This document shows positions 44,794 to 56,799 of a DNA stretch of 64,000 nt, piece by piece (within the stretch, counting starts at the first letter, position 1; each line of letters begins with the position of its first letter). This DNA comes from Cephalopachus bancanus (Eukaryota > Chordata > Mammalia > Primates > Tarsiidae): assembly GCA_027257055.1 (NCBI GenBank), contig JAPVLO010000133.1:1054001-1118000 (forward strand). Reading direction: 5' to 3'. A program made the position numbers and the translations under genes. The notes under the pieces are model-generated. The model saw only the letters and a list, made by a program, of their open reading frames with translations. It was not told the origin of the DNA and did no database searches.

Positions 44794-47080
44794 TCAACAG
44801 CACTTTGCAAGGATCATTCACTTTGACCAGGTGAGCTTCATTCCCAGGATGCAAGACTGGTTCAACATATGCAAATCAAAAAAGGAATCCACCACATAAA
44901 CAGATGTAAAGTCAGGAACCACATGATTATCTCAATAGACACAGAAAAAACATTTGATAAAATTCAACATGTCTTCTTGATAAAAACCCTCAACTACCTA
45001 GACATCAGAGAATATATCTCAAAATACTAAGAACCATCTGTTATAAACCCAAGACCAACATTATCTTAATGGGCAAAAAATGGAAGCATTTCTTTTAGGA
45101 ACTGGAACAAGACAAGGATGTCTGCTCTTACCACTCCTGTTTGATATAGTATTTGAAGCACTAGCTAGAAGAATCAGGCAAGAGAAAGAAATTAGAGTTA
45201 TCCAAACAGAAGAAAGTTACATTATCTCTCTTCACATATTATTCTATCCTTAGAAAACCCTAAAGATTCCACCAAAAAAATCTTTTAGCACTGATGAACA
45301 ACTTCAGTAAAGCTTCAGAATTCAAAATCAGTGTGCAAAAAAAAAAAAAAAGTTGTATTTTTATACACCAACAGACTGAGAACCAAATCAAAAACACAAT
45401 CCTAATCACAATTGCCGCACACACCTAAAAAACACCTTGGTATCTATCTAACCAAAGAGGTGAAGAATCTTTATAATGAGAGCTACAAAACATTGCTCAA
45501 AAAAATTAAATGTGGCACAAACAAGTGGAAGAACATTCCATGCTCGTGGATTGGAAGAATCAACATAATAAAGGTGTCAATACTATCCAAAGCAATCTAC
45601 AGATTCAATGCAATCCCTATCAAATTACCAGCAACACTTTTTCCACACCTAGAAAAGACAATACTATGGCTTATATTGAAGCAAAAGACAGCCTGAATAG
45701 CCAAAGCGATCCTCAATAAAAAGAACAAAACTGGTGGAATCACATTGTCAGACTTCAAGCTAACTATAAGATTACAGTAACGAATTCAGCATGGTACTGT
45801 TATAAAAATAGACCCGTGAAACAGGAAAGATAATTCAGAAATAAAACTGCAGACCTACAATCAATTCATCTTTAACAAAGCTTATAAAGCCAACATTGGA
45901 GATAGGACACTCTATTCAGATTGGAAAACTGGCTAGCTATATACAAGAGGAATGAAACTGGACTCTTACCTCTCACCATATACAAAAATTAACTCAAAAT
46001 AGAACAAGGATTTAAATGTTAAATCCCCTTAGAACACCCTCTCGGACATCACCCTAAGCAAATAATTAATGTTCAAGTCCTCAAAAACAAATGCAGCAGA
46101 AACTAAAATTGACAGGTAGGATTTTATCAAGCTAAAAAGCTACTGCACAACAAAAGAAACCATTAACAGAGTAAAGAGACAACCCACAGAATGTGAGAAA
46201 ATATGTTCAAGTCAGGCATCCAACAGAGATCTAATATCCAGAATCTATAAAGAACTCAAATGAATCAACAGGACAAAAATAAATAGCCTCATTAAAAAGT
46301 GGGCAAAAAACATGAACAGGCACTTCTCAAGGGAAGACATACAAGTATACAACAAACATATGAAAAAATGCTCAGCATCACAAATCATCAGAGAAATGCA
46401 AATCAAAACTATAATGAGATACCCTCTCATACTAGTCAGGATGGCTATTAGTAAAAAGTCAAAAACCAACAGGTGTTGATGCGGCTGCAGAGAAAGAGGG
46501 GAATGCTCATACACTATTGGGAATGTAAACTAGTTTAATCTCTGTAGAAAGCAATTTGAAGATTTCTCAAAGTGGAATTTACCATATTCCACTTCTGGGA
46601 ATATATCCAAAGAAGCATAAATCGTTCTACCAAAAAGACACCTGCATTCATAGGTTTATTGTAGTATGATTCACAATAGCCAGAACATGGAATGAACTTA
46701 GATGCCCATCAGTGGTGGACTGGACAAAGAAGATGTGTTACATATACACTAAGAATGCCATGCAGCCATAAAGAAGAACAAAATTATATCCTTTACAACA
46801 ACATGGATGCAGCTGCAGACCATTCTAAGTGAATTATCACAAAAACAAAAAAACTGATTACTGCATGCTCTCACTCATAAATGGGTACCAAACATGACAA
46901 ACATGGAAACTAGGATGGGAAGGAGGGGAGGAGGGAGGAAGGGGGAATAAGAGAAACAAAGTCATACATTGGGTACCATGCTCATCACTGGGGAAGGGTG
47001 GTCATCAGAAGCCCAAACCTCGCTTTCATGCAAGATGACTATACAACAAATCCTCACGTGTACCCCATGATTCTAAAATA
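44794..47080 (+). mobile_element. 5'-truncated L1 with exact 13-bp TSD
   Basis: Plus-strand L1 of 2,287 bp, starting in the RT region ('ccaggtgagcttcattccca', the GFIPG-like region) and ending with the 3' UTR 'ccccatgattctaaaat'. The A-tail is almost absent. Frames include 45412-45696 ([25 protein letters not shown]). Stops are frequent, so it is old, yet the duplication is unchanged. Confidence 0.92.
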
Positions 47081-47093
47081 AAGAGACATTCCT
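47081..47093. repeat. L1 target-site duplication, right (13 bp)
   Basis: Exact match to 44781-44793. Confidence 0.93.
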
Positions 47094-47668
47094 AAGCAAA
47101 TTATTCAGAAATTAAATAAATATACAGAAGTACATCAGGCAAATAGAAGTAACAGGAAATCATGCACTGTGATCATAGTATCAGCCAAGAAAAATTAAAT
47201 CCAAAAATGATTAAATCTAAAAATTAGGACAGTTTCAAATGCTGAAAGCCATAATTTACAATGAAGAGATAAGGATGTAATCGTTATATGAGTATAGCAA
47301 TTATTTGTATCATTATTGCTATAGATCTATCATCAACCAATATCTATCTATATATTATCTATCATCTATCTATGTCAAATTGCACAACAACCACCTCTAT
47401 AAAATAGAAGATAAAGATGACATAGATAGAAACAAAGAAATAAAGAAAATGCAACAATTGTTGCAAGTCAATTTTTCCTGACAAATAGTACGGCCTTTTA
47501 ATACAGAAATTCAAGCATTCTTTTATTTACAAATCTTCTATGTCTGCTTAAAGGAGACTTTATTTATCACTCTACATAAAAATCAGATCAAGTGGGAAAA
47601 AAATAAAGTTACAGAAAAATCACACACATTTAGCACTCCTTCAGCACTCTCAAGACTCTTAGAGTACA
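47094..47668. other. AT-rich DNA with degenerate (ATCT)n
   Basis: A decayed ATCT microsatellite occupies about 47325-47382. Otherwise nothing recognised. Confidence 0.5.
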
Positions 47669-48055
47669 TTATCTGTCTGCTATGGTTTGTGTTTTTGTCC
47701 TCTCCAAAATTCATGTTGAAACGTAATCCTTAGTTCCACAGTGTTGGGAGGTGGGGCCTCATAGGTGGTATTTATGTCATGACGGTTCTGCCCTGATGAA
47801 TGGATTAATGCCCATATAGGAAGGGCTTGCTGTAGTCAGTTCATTCCTGTTCTTCTCCCATGTGATGACACTAAGTTCCTCCCTTCCAGAGGATGCAGCG
47901 CACAAGGTGACATCTTGGAAGTGGAGATTAGGCCTTCACCAGACACAAAAACCTGCCAACACCTTGATCTTAGACTTTCCAACTCCAGAATTGTAAGAAA
48001 TACATTTCTGTTCTTTATGAGCTACACAGTGCAAACAGACTAGAACACTGTTTTT
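47669..48055 (+). mobile_element. ERVL-MaLR (MST/MLT1-type) solo LTR
   Basis: Landmarks in order: 'gctatggtttgtgtttttgt', 'caaaattcatgttgaaacgt', 'gttgggaggtggggcct', 'tgatgaatggattaatgccc', 'ccagaggatgcagc', 'ccttgatcttagactttcca' and 'ttctgttctttatgagctac'. These match the MaLR LTR pattern well over its whole length. The poly(A) signal position is decayed to AATACA. Noncoding solo LTR. Confidence 0.82.
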
Positions 48056-48295
48056 CCTTGATATGGTACATATTAATTTGGTTACTGCCTATCTTCCCTA
48101 GAACATCATGCACTTCTTGACATACCTCAAGCTCTCATAACATCCAATATTTGCTGAATAAATGGCTATTGAGGGACTGAACAACAGAAGAAATTAGTCT
48201 TGTATGGCACTCAGTGATCTATTTCCACCTAAACTACGTTTTTTAAAAAATTATTTTTTTCAAATTTTTTTTCTTTTCTTTTTCTTCTTTTCTTT
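48056..48295. other. Spacer, possible L2 tail
   Basis: 'ccaatatttgctgaataaat' near 48145-48165 is the typical L2/MIR 3' ending; the rest is a T-rich tract leading into the Alu. Confidence 0.4.
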
Positions 48296-48606
48296 TTTCT
48301 TTCTTTCTTTCTTTTTTTTTTTTGAATAGGAGTCTCACTCTGTAGGCCAGGCTGAAGTGCAGTGTCTTGCTCTTGGCCACAGCAGTATCTACCTTCTGGG
48401 CTCAGAAGATCCTTCTACCTCAACCTTCCAGGTAACTGTAACTACTGGTACGTGCCACCACACCTGGCTAATTTTTTGATTTACTGTAGGTTTATTAAAA
48501 CCTCACCAAGTTGCCCAGGTTGGTCTCAAATGCCTGGGCTCAGGCAATCCTTTTGCCTCTGTCTCCCAAAGTGCTGGGATTACAAACATGAGCCACTGCA
48601 CCCAGC
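48296..48606 (-). mobile_element. Alu, older copy
   Basis: Minus-strand Alu with long T/C-rich tail, 'ggagtctcactctgtaggcc' at the start and 'gggattacaaacatgagcca' then 'ctgcacccagcc' at the end. Decayed CpGs, but with the lemur-type linker ('attttttgatttactgtag'). The plus frame 48362-48637 is antisense Alu. Confidence 0.9.
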
Positions 48607-49234
48607 CACTCTTTTCAAATCTTGTCTTTCTTTATAATTATATTTTTGTCTTTCAGAGACTTCTTTGTCTCCTGATTCCATTCCCAAGTTCTTTTCCTTT
48701 TGTCCCTGATTTAAAACTCTGTTTTATTTTACTTTATATTGTGAAATGCTTCTTCTATTTCTGCCTCTAGAGCTCTAATTACTTTTTAAAAAATCTTATA
48801 TAATTTTTAAATTCATCAGGTATATTTATTTGTTTTATCACTTTAATTCTAGTGAGTTTCCATGTATGTGTAGTTTGTTCCCTACATAGTCTATAACATT
48901 CTTATTAAAAGTCCTCTCATATGAATTCATTGACTTCCCATCTATAGGAACACATAGCCTGGTTACTCTGTTTAGTTAAAGTTCTTGAAAGCATAAACTA
49001 CTATGCATTAGACATTGACTTTTTAAAAAAGAGAATGATTAGATCAGTTTGACAATTTTAGAAAGGACATTTGAACACTCTAGAACTTTTGTTTAATATT
49101 ACTTTATTTTTAATTTAGTCGTAATTTGCTGCAAGGTACTCTTCTACACACCTGGTGAGTCTACAAAAGTAAATGAGAAGTTTGACTTCTATGAGAGGAC
49201 ACATATAAGGGGGAACCACACAAAAAAAGAACAG
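48607..49234. other. Unique AT-rich DNA
   Basis: T-rich; no feature recognised. Confidence 0.4.
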
Positions 49235-49735
49235 AAGTATTCTTTGGAGGGCGGGCCCCTTGTAGTACACTCAAAATTTGTTCCTCTAGATCAAACGGTC
49301 AACCAAAGCTTTTATCTGGAAGTTTTGAGAAGGCTGTATCATCATTTGTGGAAGCAACGTCCTGAGTTGTGGCAAATAGGTGACTGCTTCTTCCATCATG
49401 ACAACACACTTGCTTACACCGTGCCGAGTGATCAGCAGTTTTTGACTAAATGCAGCATGACCCTACATACCCCATCCCCATTCACCTGATCTTGCCCCTA
49501 GCCACTTTTTTTGGTTTGTTTCCCTGATGAAAATGTCTTCAATGGAAAATGTTTTGCCAGTGTGGAAGAGGTGAAACAAAAGACAACAGAAGCACTAAAA
49601 GGCATCAGAACTGATGAGTTCAAAAACTGTTTTGAGCAGTGGAAAAAGCATCTTGATAGGTGCATTGTATCAAATGAAGAGTGCTTTAAGGTGACTGAAG
49701 CCTAAGCATGTAAGAATAAATACGAAATTTTTAAG
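49235..49735 (+). pseudogene. Mariner transposase relic (different lineage from 42.6 kb)
   Basis: Two frames give a mariner transposase catalytic half: 49244-49489 with FVPLDQTVNQSFYLEVLRRL and ELWQIGDCFFHHDN (second catalytic Asp in HHDN), and 49511-49705 with SVEEVKQKTTEALKGIRTDEFKNCFEQWKKHLDRCI, ending CFKVTEA and a stop. The join between them, where the third catalytic Asp box (YSPD...FF) should be, has stops and a frameshift. The N-terminal helix-turn-helix domain is not found, so it is 5'-truncated. Mariner transposases are about 340 residues; about half is left. Inactive. Confidence 0.85.
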
Positions 49736-52700
49736 AAATAAGTTCAGTTTTTTTGCTCCCTCCCACCTTATATTATGTATTACATGTACAAGTTGCCACT
49801 ATGTCTGATCCAGAGTGAGTCTTGACAAGAAAAAGCAATTGTGGAACATTTAGCAATTACAAACCAAAAGCTGTTGTGTTTGAGAGCAAAGACTTAATCA
49901 TTTAGCTTTAGTAAAGCTGGTTTCCCAAATTAGGACACAGGCAATATAATTTTAAAAGTCTGGACTGCTGAAAAAAGTTGTCCTACTTCTGTGCACACCG
50001 ATTTGTTCTTTCTTTTGTGGGCTGGCTTTACTTGCTTTCCATTATATTACCTTTCCCACAACTACACAGAGAAAGGGGGATACATTCTATATTTGTTATT
50101 GTCAAATCCTCGGTAGTTTAGTTGTGATTAATGAATGAGATACACAAAGTTACAACTAGGCAATGAAATAATATTTGGTGTAAAGTCTAGCAGGTTTTAT
50201 AAATAGGCAAATATAAATCATTTCAGCAATTTTCCTTCTTGTTTGTGCCAATTAGTTCCCACTTGAATATCTACATGTTTGACTCTATTTTAAATCAATT
50301 TAGCATTTCTTCTCAAAGAGGCAAATATCAAATATTTAGCATTTAAGTGTTATTTCAAACTGAGGTTAGAAATGAGTTGTAGTGTAACTGTAGATACATT
50401 TAGGATGGCTAGTTTTGATTTTATCAGCCTTCAGAGTTTGTTTTATAACTTCATGTAGATACAAAATACTTAGCGAAGTAAAGTTTTTTTTTTTTTTTTT
50501 CTGTTTGCTGAACTGTGTACAATTAAGTGCATTTCTGTTCCAGGTTTACTAACTGTGCTTCTGCTTAACGGGTGTCTTTAGAAAGACAGAGTACTAATAA
50601 TTCTGTACCTGTGCTACTGTTACAGCCTAGTAAAGAGAAATGGCAGTCTTGGTGTTCTAAAATCACATTCTGGTCATTAGGTTACTGAGATTATATCACT
50701 CAGTGAGGGCCTTTTCTTAACAGGGAGAAAAGAACTATGAGCAGAGTTTATAGTGTCTTCCAGGCACGCACTGAGACAATTTTCAATGACTAATTATAGC
50801 TTGAGGGAGCAGGAAAAAGTTACCAGGAAAAAAAAAAATCTATCAGAGGAGATAATTTGTAGAAAGAAGGGAGTGCAGTTTGAAAGCAATTTTGTAAATT
50901 CCAGGTATAACTACTTGCATTCTTCAAAACAATTTCCATCTTACTGACTTTAAGGATAGGTCCTTGATTATAGAGGAGATAAAATGCTCATTTTATAACT
51001 GTGGGACCTATATTTGTATAGGTATACTCAGGAAGAAGTAAACCAGATTCCTTTAGGAAATTATTGGAGGAATTTTTGAAATATTAAAATATTATAATAT
51101 TAATATTATAATTAACATAGAATGTAGTTTAAAACTCAATCCCTAGGTTTCAATGACCTCATATTTATAATCTTTTAATGATGATTTTAAATTTTGAAGG
51201 ATAGCCCCTACTCTAATTTTTAATCATTTTTTTGAAATCATATAATTTTGCTACATGTTTTAGTAATCAAGTACATTTTATAAATTTATTTTAATTATAA
51301 ATATTAGTGATACCAAAATAAAAATATAAAGTAAACTTGATCTTGTCAAATGATGAACGAAGAATGCTATGAAACCAAGTACTTACCTAAATTCTTTAGC
51401 TACATTTTATTAATAAAAAGGTAATGAAAAATTTAAAAAGACCCACATATTTTTTACAACTCAGATTAAAATCTCATCCTGAAATTTGGCAATTATTATC
51501 AGCAAAATTAGCCATAATGATTTCTTCTAACAACTTATCTGATTTCTATTCAAAGTGTCTGACTAAAATCAAGGAGTTAGTCACCCATCACATCGACTGC
51601 TCCAGTAATTCATTTAAATAACTCGGAATTCCTGCTTCATTCTTGACTGCCAGAGTGATATTTTATGTTTGTGTGAAATACTTCAACTACAATAGAAAAC
51701 TATTGAGAATTATATGAATACCTGCGAAGCTGTAATAGAAAAAAGAATGACATCACAAGAAAATAAAGTGACATAAATGGAGGAACAAATCTGCAACAGT
51801 GGAAAATTAGAATTTCCTGTGCCTGAGGAAGCATGAGTTGTGGGTTTGTAGAGTAAGAGTCAGAAATGAAGGCCTCAAAGAACTGGTGGAAGACTTGAGG
51901 AAGAACCATCAAGGGCTTCTAAGAGTGAAGAAAAAGATGAAATCGATATTTAGAAACAATTTGTGTGGTAACTAGACGGAAAGTTTAGAATTAACGCAGA
52001 AAAATTAAGTGACCATTACAGAAGTTAAATAGTAATGGGACTTCTTTTCAGGATGATGGCATAACTGATTGAAAACAAGACAGAAATCGAAGAATATTTA
52101 AAAGGGGGAAAAAAAGAGGAAGTATTTGATGGCTACTAACATCACAATAAAGAAAAGGAAAAGTTAGAAATGACTGTGATATCTATCGCTCTCAAGCCTG
52201 GGGAAAGTTTGATACCACTCATAACCACAGGACTCTGTAGGATATGGGAGGAATGATGCATGTCGAAGTCATGCAAAGAAAATGAGCAGTTAGAAGTCAA
52301 AGATGTGGGATTTGCCTACAGAAAATAGACAAAGGAGCAGAAAGATTGAAAGGTGGATATTCTTTATTGCTTCAATTGTTTTTTCTTGACTATTCAGCTA
52401 TTAGCCAGGCATAGTCAGATGTGTATGTCTTTTTTTTTTAGACACAAATTTAAATGTTAGTCTTCTTTTTACCAAGAGCAACTGTCAATCCTCTTCTTTA
52501 AAGAATAATCCCACTTGTGTGTATCCAATATAGATACGATTAAAGGCAAAGATTCAAATTTTAACCCAGTCCAGTTTTTCCAATTCAAGTGTTAGGATTT
52601 CACAAACTCTTGAGATATTATTTTAAAAACCTAAATAATTTATATGCAAATTGAAAAACTGATACTGGTTATTATTTTACGTAAAACTCAAAGTGTTATA

Positions 52701-52920
52701 CAAACTTGAACTGCCATGAAGAATTGCCAGTGAATGGTGGGTGGGATGAGAAACGTTGCTAATACCTTTTAAACCACTTAGATTAAAATTAATATTGCTT
52801 CATCAGCATAGGCCTAAATATGAGAATTCATTTAGGCATTCAGTAATTGCAAGGAACTATAATTTCCTTAGCACTTCTATTTACCCCTGAATTCTAATAA
52901 GACCCATTATTATAATTGAT
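49736..52920. other. Unique DNA, about 3.2 kb, no gene seen
   Basis: Contains a T-run at about 50485-50502 and AT-rich patches. Frames of 60-70 codons (50753, 51424, 51912 minus) have no recognised motif. No RNA gene or clear transposon. Confidence 0.5.
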
Positions 52921-53364
52921 CACTGACAAAGCTGACAGAGGTGAGGAAGCTGTGAAGAAAAGTTTAAAGCTAAAAGAGGTTGATTCATGAGGTTGAAGGA
53001 AAGAAGCCTTCTCTCTGAAAGTGCAAAGTGAAGCAGCAAGTAATGTGGGAGCTGCAGCAAGTTGTCTAGACATAGTGAAGATAGTTCCTAAAAATGGCTA
53101 CACTAAACAGGAGATTTTCAATGCAGGTAAAACAGCTTTATGATGTATTGGAAGAAGATGACATCCAGGACTTTTATAGCTAAAGAGAAGTCAATGACTG
53201 GCTTCAAAGCCTCAAAGGACAGCCTGACTCCCTCTTAAGGGGCTAATGTAGCTGGTGGCTTTAAGTTGAAGCAAATGTTCATTTATCATTCGGAAGATCC
53301 TAGGTCCTTAAGAATGATGCTAAATCTACTTTGCCTGTGCCTATAATGGAACAACAAAGCCTGA

Positions 53365-53610
53365 ATGACAGCACACTTGTTTACAACATGGTTTACTGAA
53401 TATTTTAGATTCACTCTTAAGACTTACTGCTCAGAAAAAGAGATTTGTTTTGAAATATTACCGGTGATAGACAATGTATTTGGTCATCCAAGAGCTCTGT
53501 CAGAAATGTACAAGGGGATTAACATTTTCATCCACTCTGCAGCCCATGGGGCAAGAAGTAATTTCAACTTTCCAATCTCATTTTTAAGAAATGCATTTTT
53601 AATTCTATAG
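53365..53610 (+). pseudogene. Tigger1 transposase fragment
   Basis: An 81-codon frame with [31 protein letters not shown] and [10 protein letters not shown]. In pogo/Tigger transposases the VIDNAPGHP box carries a catalytic Asp of the DDE/DDD domain; here the pattern IDN..GHP is kept but the frame is open only locally. Stops precede and follow. Nonfunctional. Confidence 0.85.
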
Positions 53611-54178
53611 CTACCATGGATAGAGATGCCTCTAATGGATTCAGCAAGGTAAATGGAAAACTTTCTGGAAAGGATTTACCTTGCCATTAAGAACATTTAT
53701 GATTCATAAGAGGAGGTCAAAATATCAACATTAGCAGGAGTTTGGAAGAAATTGATTCTAACCCTCATGCATGACTTTGGGGAGTTCAAGAAAGGAAGTA
53801 TAACTGCAGATATGGTGGACTAGCAAGAGAACTAGAATTAGAAGTGGAGCCTGGAGATATGAACCAATTGCTGCAATCTCATGATAAAACTTTAATGGAT
53901 AAGAGGTTACTCTTTACAAATGTGCAAAATAAGTGGTTTTTTTTTTAGATGGAATCTACTCTTGATGAAGATACTATGAACATTATTGAAATGACAAAAT
54001 GACAACAAAGGACTCAGACTATCATACAAATTTAGTTGATAAAGCAGTGGTAGGATTGACTCCAATTTAGAAAAAGTTCTACTGTGAGTAAAATGCTATT
54101 AAACAGCATCACATGCTACAAATAAATCTTTCATGAAAAGAAGAGTCAATGTGGCAAACTTTATTAAAGTCTTATTGT

Positions 54179-54187
54179 AAGAAATTG
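54179..54187. repeat. TSD of the small retrocopy, left (AAGAAATTG)
   Basis: AAGAAATTG is repeated at 54364-54372; removing the insert restores the Tigger1 reading 'gtaagaaattgccatgac'. Confidence 0.92.
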
Positions 54188-54363
54188 TCATTGCCTTACT
54201 AGATTCTGTTGTGGCATGTGCTCTTTGAGCTATGACCGCCACTATGTTTCCTAAGCTTTGATCCTCTCTCTCCTACCTTGAAGAGGTGAATCTTTCTCTC
54301 TCTTTCTCTCTCTAACTTACTTTCTAAATAAACTATATCTTCCAATTAAAAAAAAAAGAAAGA
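54188..54363 (+). mobile_element. Small poly(A) retrocopy family, copy 2
   Basis: A 176-bp insert inside Tigger1, flanked by exact 9-bp repeats. Its 3' part reads 'ccttgaagaggtgaatcttt', CT-rich sequence, 'cttactttctaaataaacta', then an A-tail. AATAAA lies about 18 bp before the tail, as in a polyadenylated RNA. It extends about 40 bp further 5' than copy 1, as expected for 5'-truncated L1-mobilised copies. Source not identified; no frame, no tRNA- or 7SL-like promoter boxes seen. Confidence 0.85.
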
Positions 54364-54372
54364 AAGAAATTG
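54364..54372. repeat. TSD of the small retrocopy, right (AAGAAATTG)
   Basis: Exact match of 54179-54187. Confidence 0.92.
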
Positions 54373-54694
54373 CCATGACTACCTCAACCTTCAGCAACCA
54401 CCATCTGGATCAGTCAGCAGTCATCAATATCAAGGCCAAACCCTACACCAGAAAAAAGATTCTAACTCTTTGGAGGCTAGTTAGCATTTTTAGCAATAAA
54501 GTATTTTTAATAAGATACATACATTACTTTTCAGACATAATGCTATTCTATATTTAATAGACTATGGTATAGTATAAACATAACTTTTATATGCACTAAG
54601 AATACAAAAATTGTGAAATTTGGTTTATTGTGATTTTCTCACTATTGTGGATGTCTGAAACCCAACCCACAATGTCTCTGAAATGTGCCTATAC

Positions 54695-55135
54695 ATCCTA
54701 GTCTCTGGGACCTGTAAATGTTGTCTTTTTCGACAAAAGGGATTTTTCAGATATGAATAAGTTAAGGATCTTGAGATGAAAAAAATGATTCTCGATTATC
54801 AGGGTAGATCCTAAGTATAATATAATAACATTGCCTTCTATGAAAAGGGAGACAGAAGAAGATTTGACAAAAAAGAGGAGAGGCAAGAGCTTAGAGTGAT
54901 GTCAAGAAGGGATCATGAGCCAAGGAATGCAGATAGTCCCCAGAAGCTAAACAAGGAAAGGGGAAACCAATCTTAGAGTTTACAGAAGGAATTAACCCTG
55001 CTCACATTTTCCCATTGTCCCATTGAAGCATATTTCAGCCTCCTGAACTGAAAGAAAATGAATTTATGCTGTTTGAAGTCATGGAGTTTGGGGTAGCTTG
55101 TTATAGCAGCCACAGGAAACTAGTGTGTATCATAA
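54695..55135. mobile_element. Probable MaLR (MLT1-type) LTR relic
   Basis: 'gggacctgtaaatgttgtct', 'aataagttaaggatcttgag', 'ggtagatcctaagtataata', 'gatcatgagccaaggaatgc', 'agcctcctgaactgaaagaa' and 'ggtagcttgttatagcagcc' then 'aggaaacta' follow the order of an old LTR family ('gagatgaggtcatcctggat ... gccaaggaacgc ... gttacagcagccctaggaaa'). Diverged; probably plus. Confidence 0.65.
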
Positions 55136-55239
55136 TCATGTAATGATATAACTAGTAAGCATGCATTATTTATATAGCAGAAGGCCTCCCTATAATGAAT
55201 GGGAATGTATTTTACTGGTACAGTACCTTATAGATTTTA
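55136..55239. other. Short spacer
   Basis: Nothing recognised. Confidence 0.4.
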
Positions 55240-55390
55240 TAGTTCTTTTAAAATTATTATTCCTATTTGATTCTCAAAGCAATTCTACAAAGTAAGCAGG
55301 AAAGACATTATTATACCTATTTAATGATGAGGAAATTGAAGTTCAGGGAGCTTACATGACTTGCAGTAAAAAGTTCTTTGAGTCTTTGTC
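55240..55390 (-). mobile_element. MIR relic
   Basis: 'ctcaaagcaattctacaaag', 'attattatacctatttaatg', 'atgaggaaattgaagttcag' and 'cttacatgacttgc' are the reversed MIR core in proper order. Confidence 0.78.
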
Positions 55391-56799
55391 TACTCCTTTT
55401 CCCTGCTAGGGTCCTGCTTCTTTATAAAGAGCTCAAAAAACCATCTGCAACAAGCTGCATAATCTACATTTATTTATGGGAAGGCAAATGCTCTCCTAAG
55501 CTAGAAAAACAGGAAATTCATCATGGAGAGAAATTCTTCTCTGTTATATTCATGGGAAGCTGCAGTTTCTTGATTGGCAGGTGCTTGGCACTCTCTACAC
55601 AAGAAAGAATTAAGTAGAATATCATGCGAATTTATATTACTTCAGGGGAGTATGCAATTTAACATGGAACACAGGAAACCTAAAGTAAGATAATAAATAA
55701 AGACTTTAGAAAATAATAGGTATCATCTTAAAATATGAACAGCTAAATAGAATGAAAAAATAAAATAAAATATATGCCACAAATGTTTCCTTTAGTGATG
55801 TTTTCGTATTTATAAATGTTATCCAAGAAGAAAGATGAACCTAGAAATTAAAATGAAAAGTTCATTTTTAGAAGACATTAAAGATTTTATTACTATGTCC
55901 AGCTTTATTTTCATGCTGTGCCTGCAATCTACAGTAGACTGATAATATGCCTATCACCAAGACTCACTTTTCGCATTTTCCATGGTCAACATTATAATTA
56001 TTGTCAAGGCAAACAGCATGGCTCACTACAAAGTACACTCAACAGGTAAAGCATACAGTGTAAAGTCTATACTGTAACTATGCAAATGCCATCTTCCTCA
56101 AAAGCTCAAGCAAATATTGATTAAGAATTTTAAGCTCTTCAAAGGTTGCTAGAGCAGAATGAATGAGCTGAGGAGTTTTTAGAGGTTGTTTCTGTCTCAA
56201 GTAGGTTCCTGGAACTGAGTGATTGCATACTTCTAAAAGAAGATGGCAACACATTAGATAGCAGAAAATGGTGCCAGGCAACGCCTCAGAGAAACTTTAA
56301 AAAATGAAGGGTGAAAAATAATCTTTCTTTTTTTTTAAGAATGAATAACCTCGGTAGAAATCCCTTTTTAACATTAAGCATTATATTGTGAACTACTGCT
56401 CCTTTTATTCTAGTTCCTTTCATATAATTCAAATCTGCCATAATATGTCACTGAAGGGAGACTAAAAGGAGATGATCTCATTTAACAGGACATTACAGGC
56501 AAACTGATTTTATCTGAGTCCTTCACAGATTGGTTAACCCCAGTGTTGTTAGACCTGAAGACAACATTAGAAATTAACCCCCTGCTTTACACCAGAAGAA
56601 ACAGAGGCCTAGAATGTCATGTAGATGATGTCACTGTCCATACTCTTAATCAAAGAATAAACTCAAGCAACAAACAAATCCCAAGGATACCTTATGTTCT
56701 CAGAGGCAATTTGCCAGTAAATGCCACTTAAAAATAAATTCTCATATCCATCTACTATCTTCTAGTAAATCATGACAGCCTAAGCTACCATTTTCTTTC
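55391..56799. other. Unique DNA; weak MIR-like patch near 56570-56650
   Basis: 'ttacaccagaagaaacagag' then 'gcctagaatg' resembles a reversed MIR core. No gene recognised; the 79-codon frame at 55378 starts inside the MIR. Confidence 0.4.

Larger units (their letters stand above)
52921..54690 (+). mobile_element. Tigger1 DNA transposon (pogo family), internally decayed
   Basis: Plus-strand Tigger1 matched along most of its length, e.g. 'ggagtttggaagaaattgat', 'gaactagaattagaagtgga', 'tgctgcaatctcatgataaa', 'ttagttgataaagcagtggt', and the 3' end 'aatgtctctgaaatgtgcct'. The 5' terminus is missing or diverged near 52921. It is interrupted by the small retrocopy at 54188-54363. Transposase is broken. 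Confidence 0.88.

Noticed and set aside
54188..54363. The insert as a tRNA- or 7SL-derived SINE
   Set aside because: No A/B box or 7SL similarity seen; AATAAA before the tail suggests a polyadenylated RNA instead.
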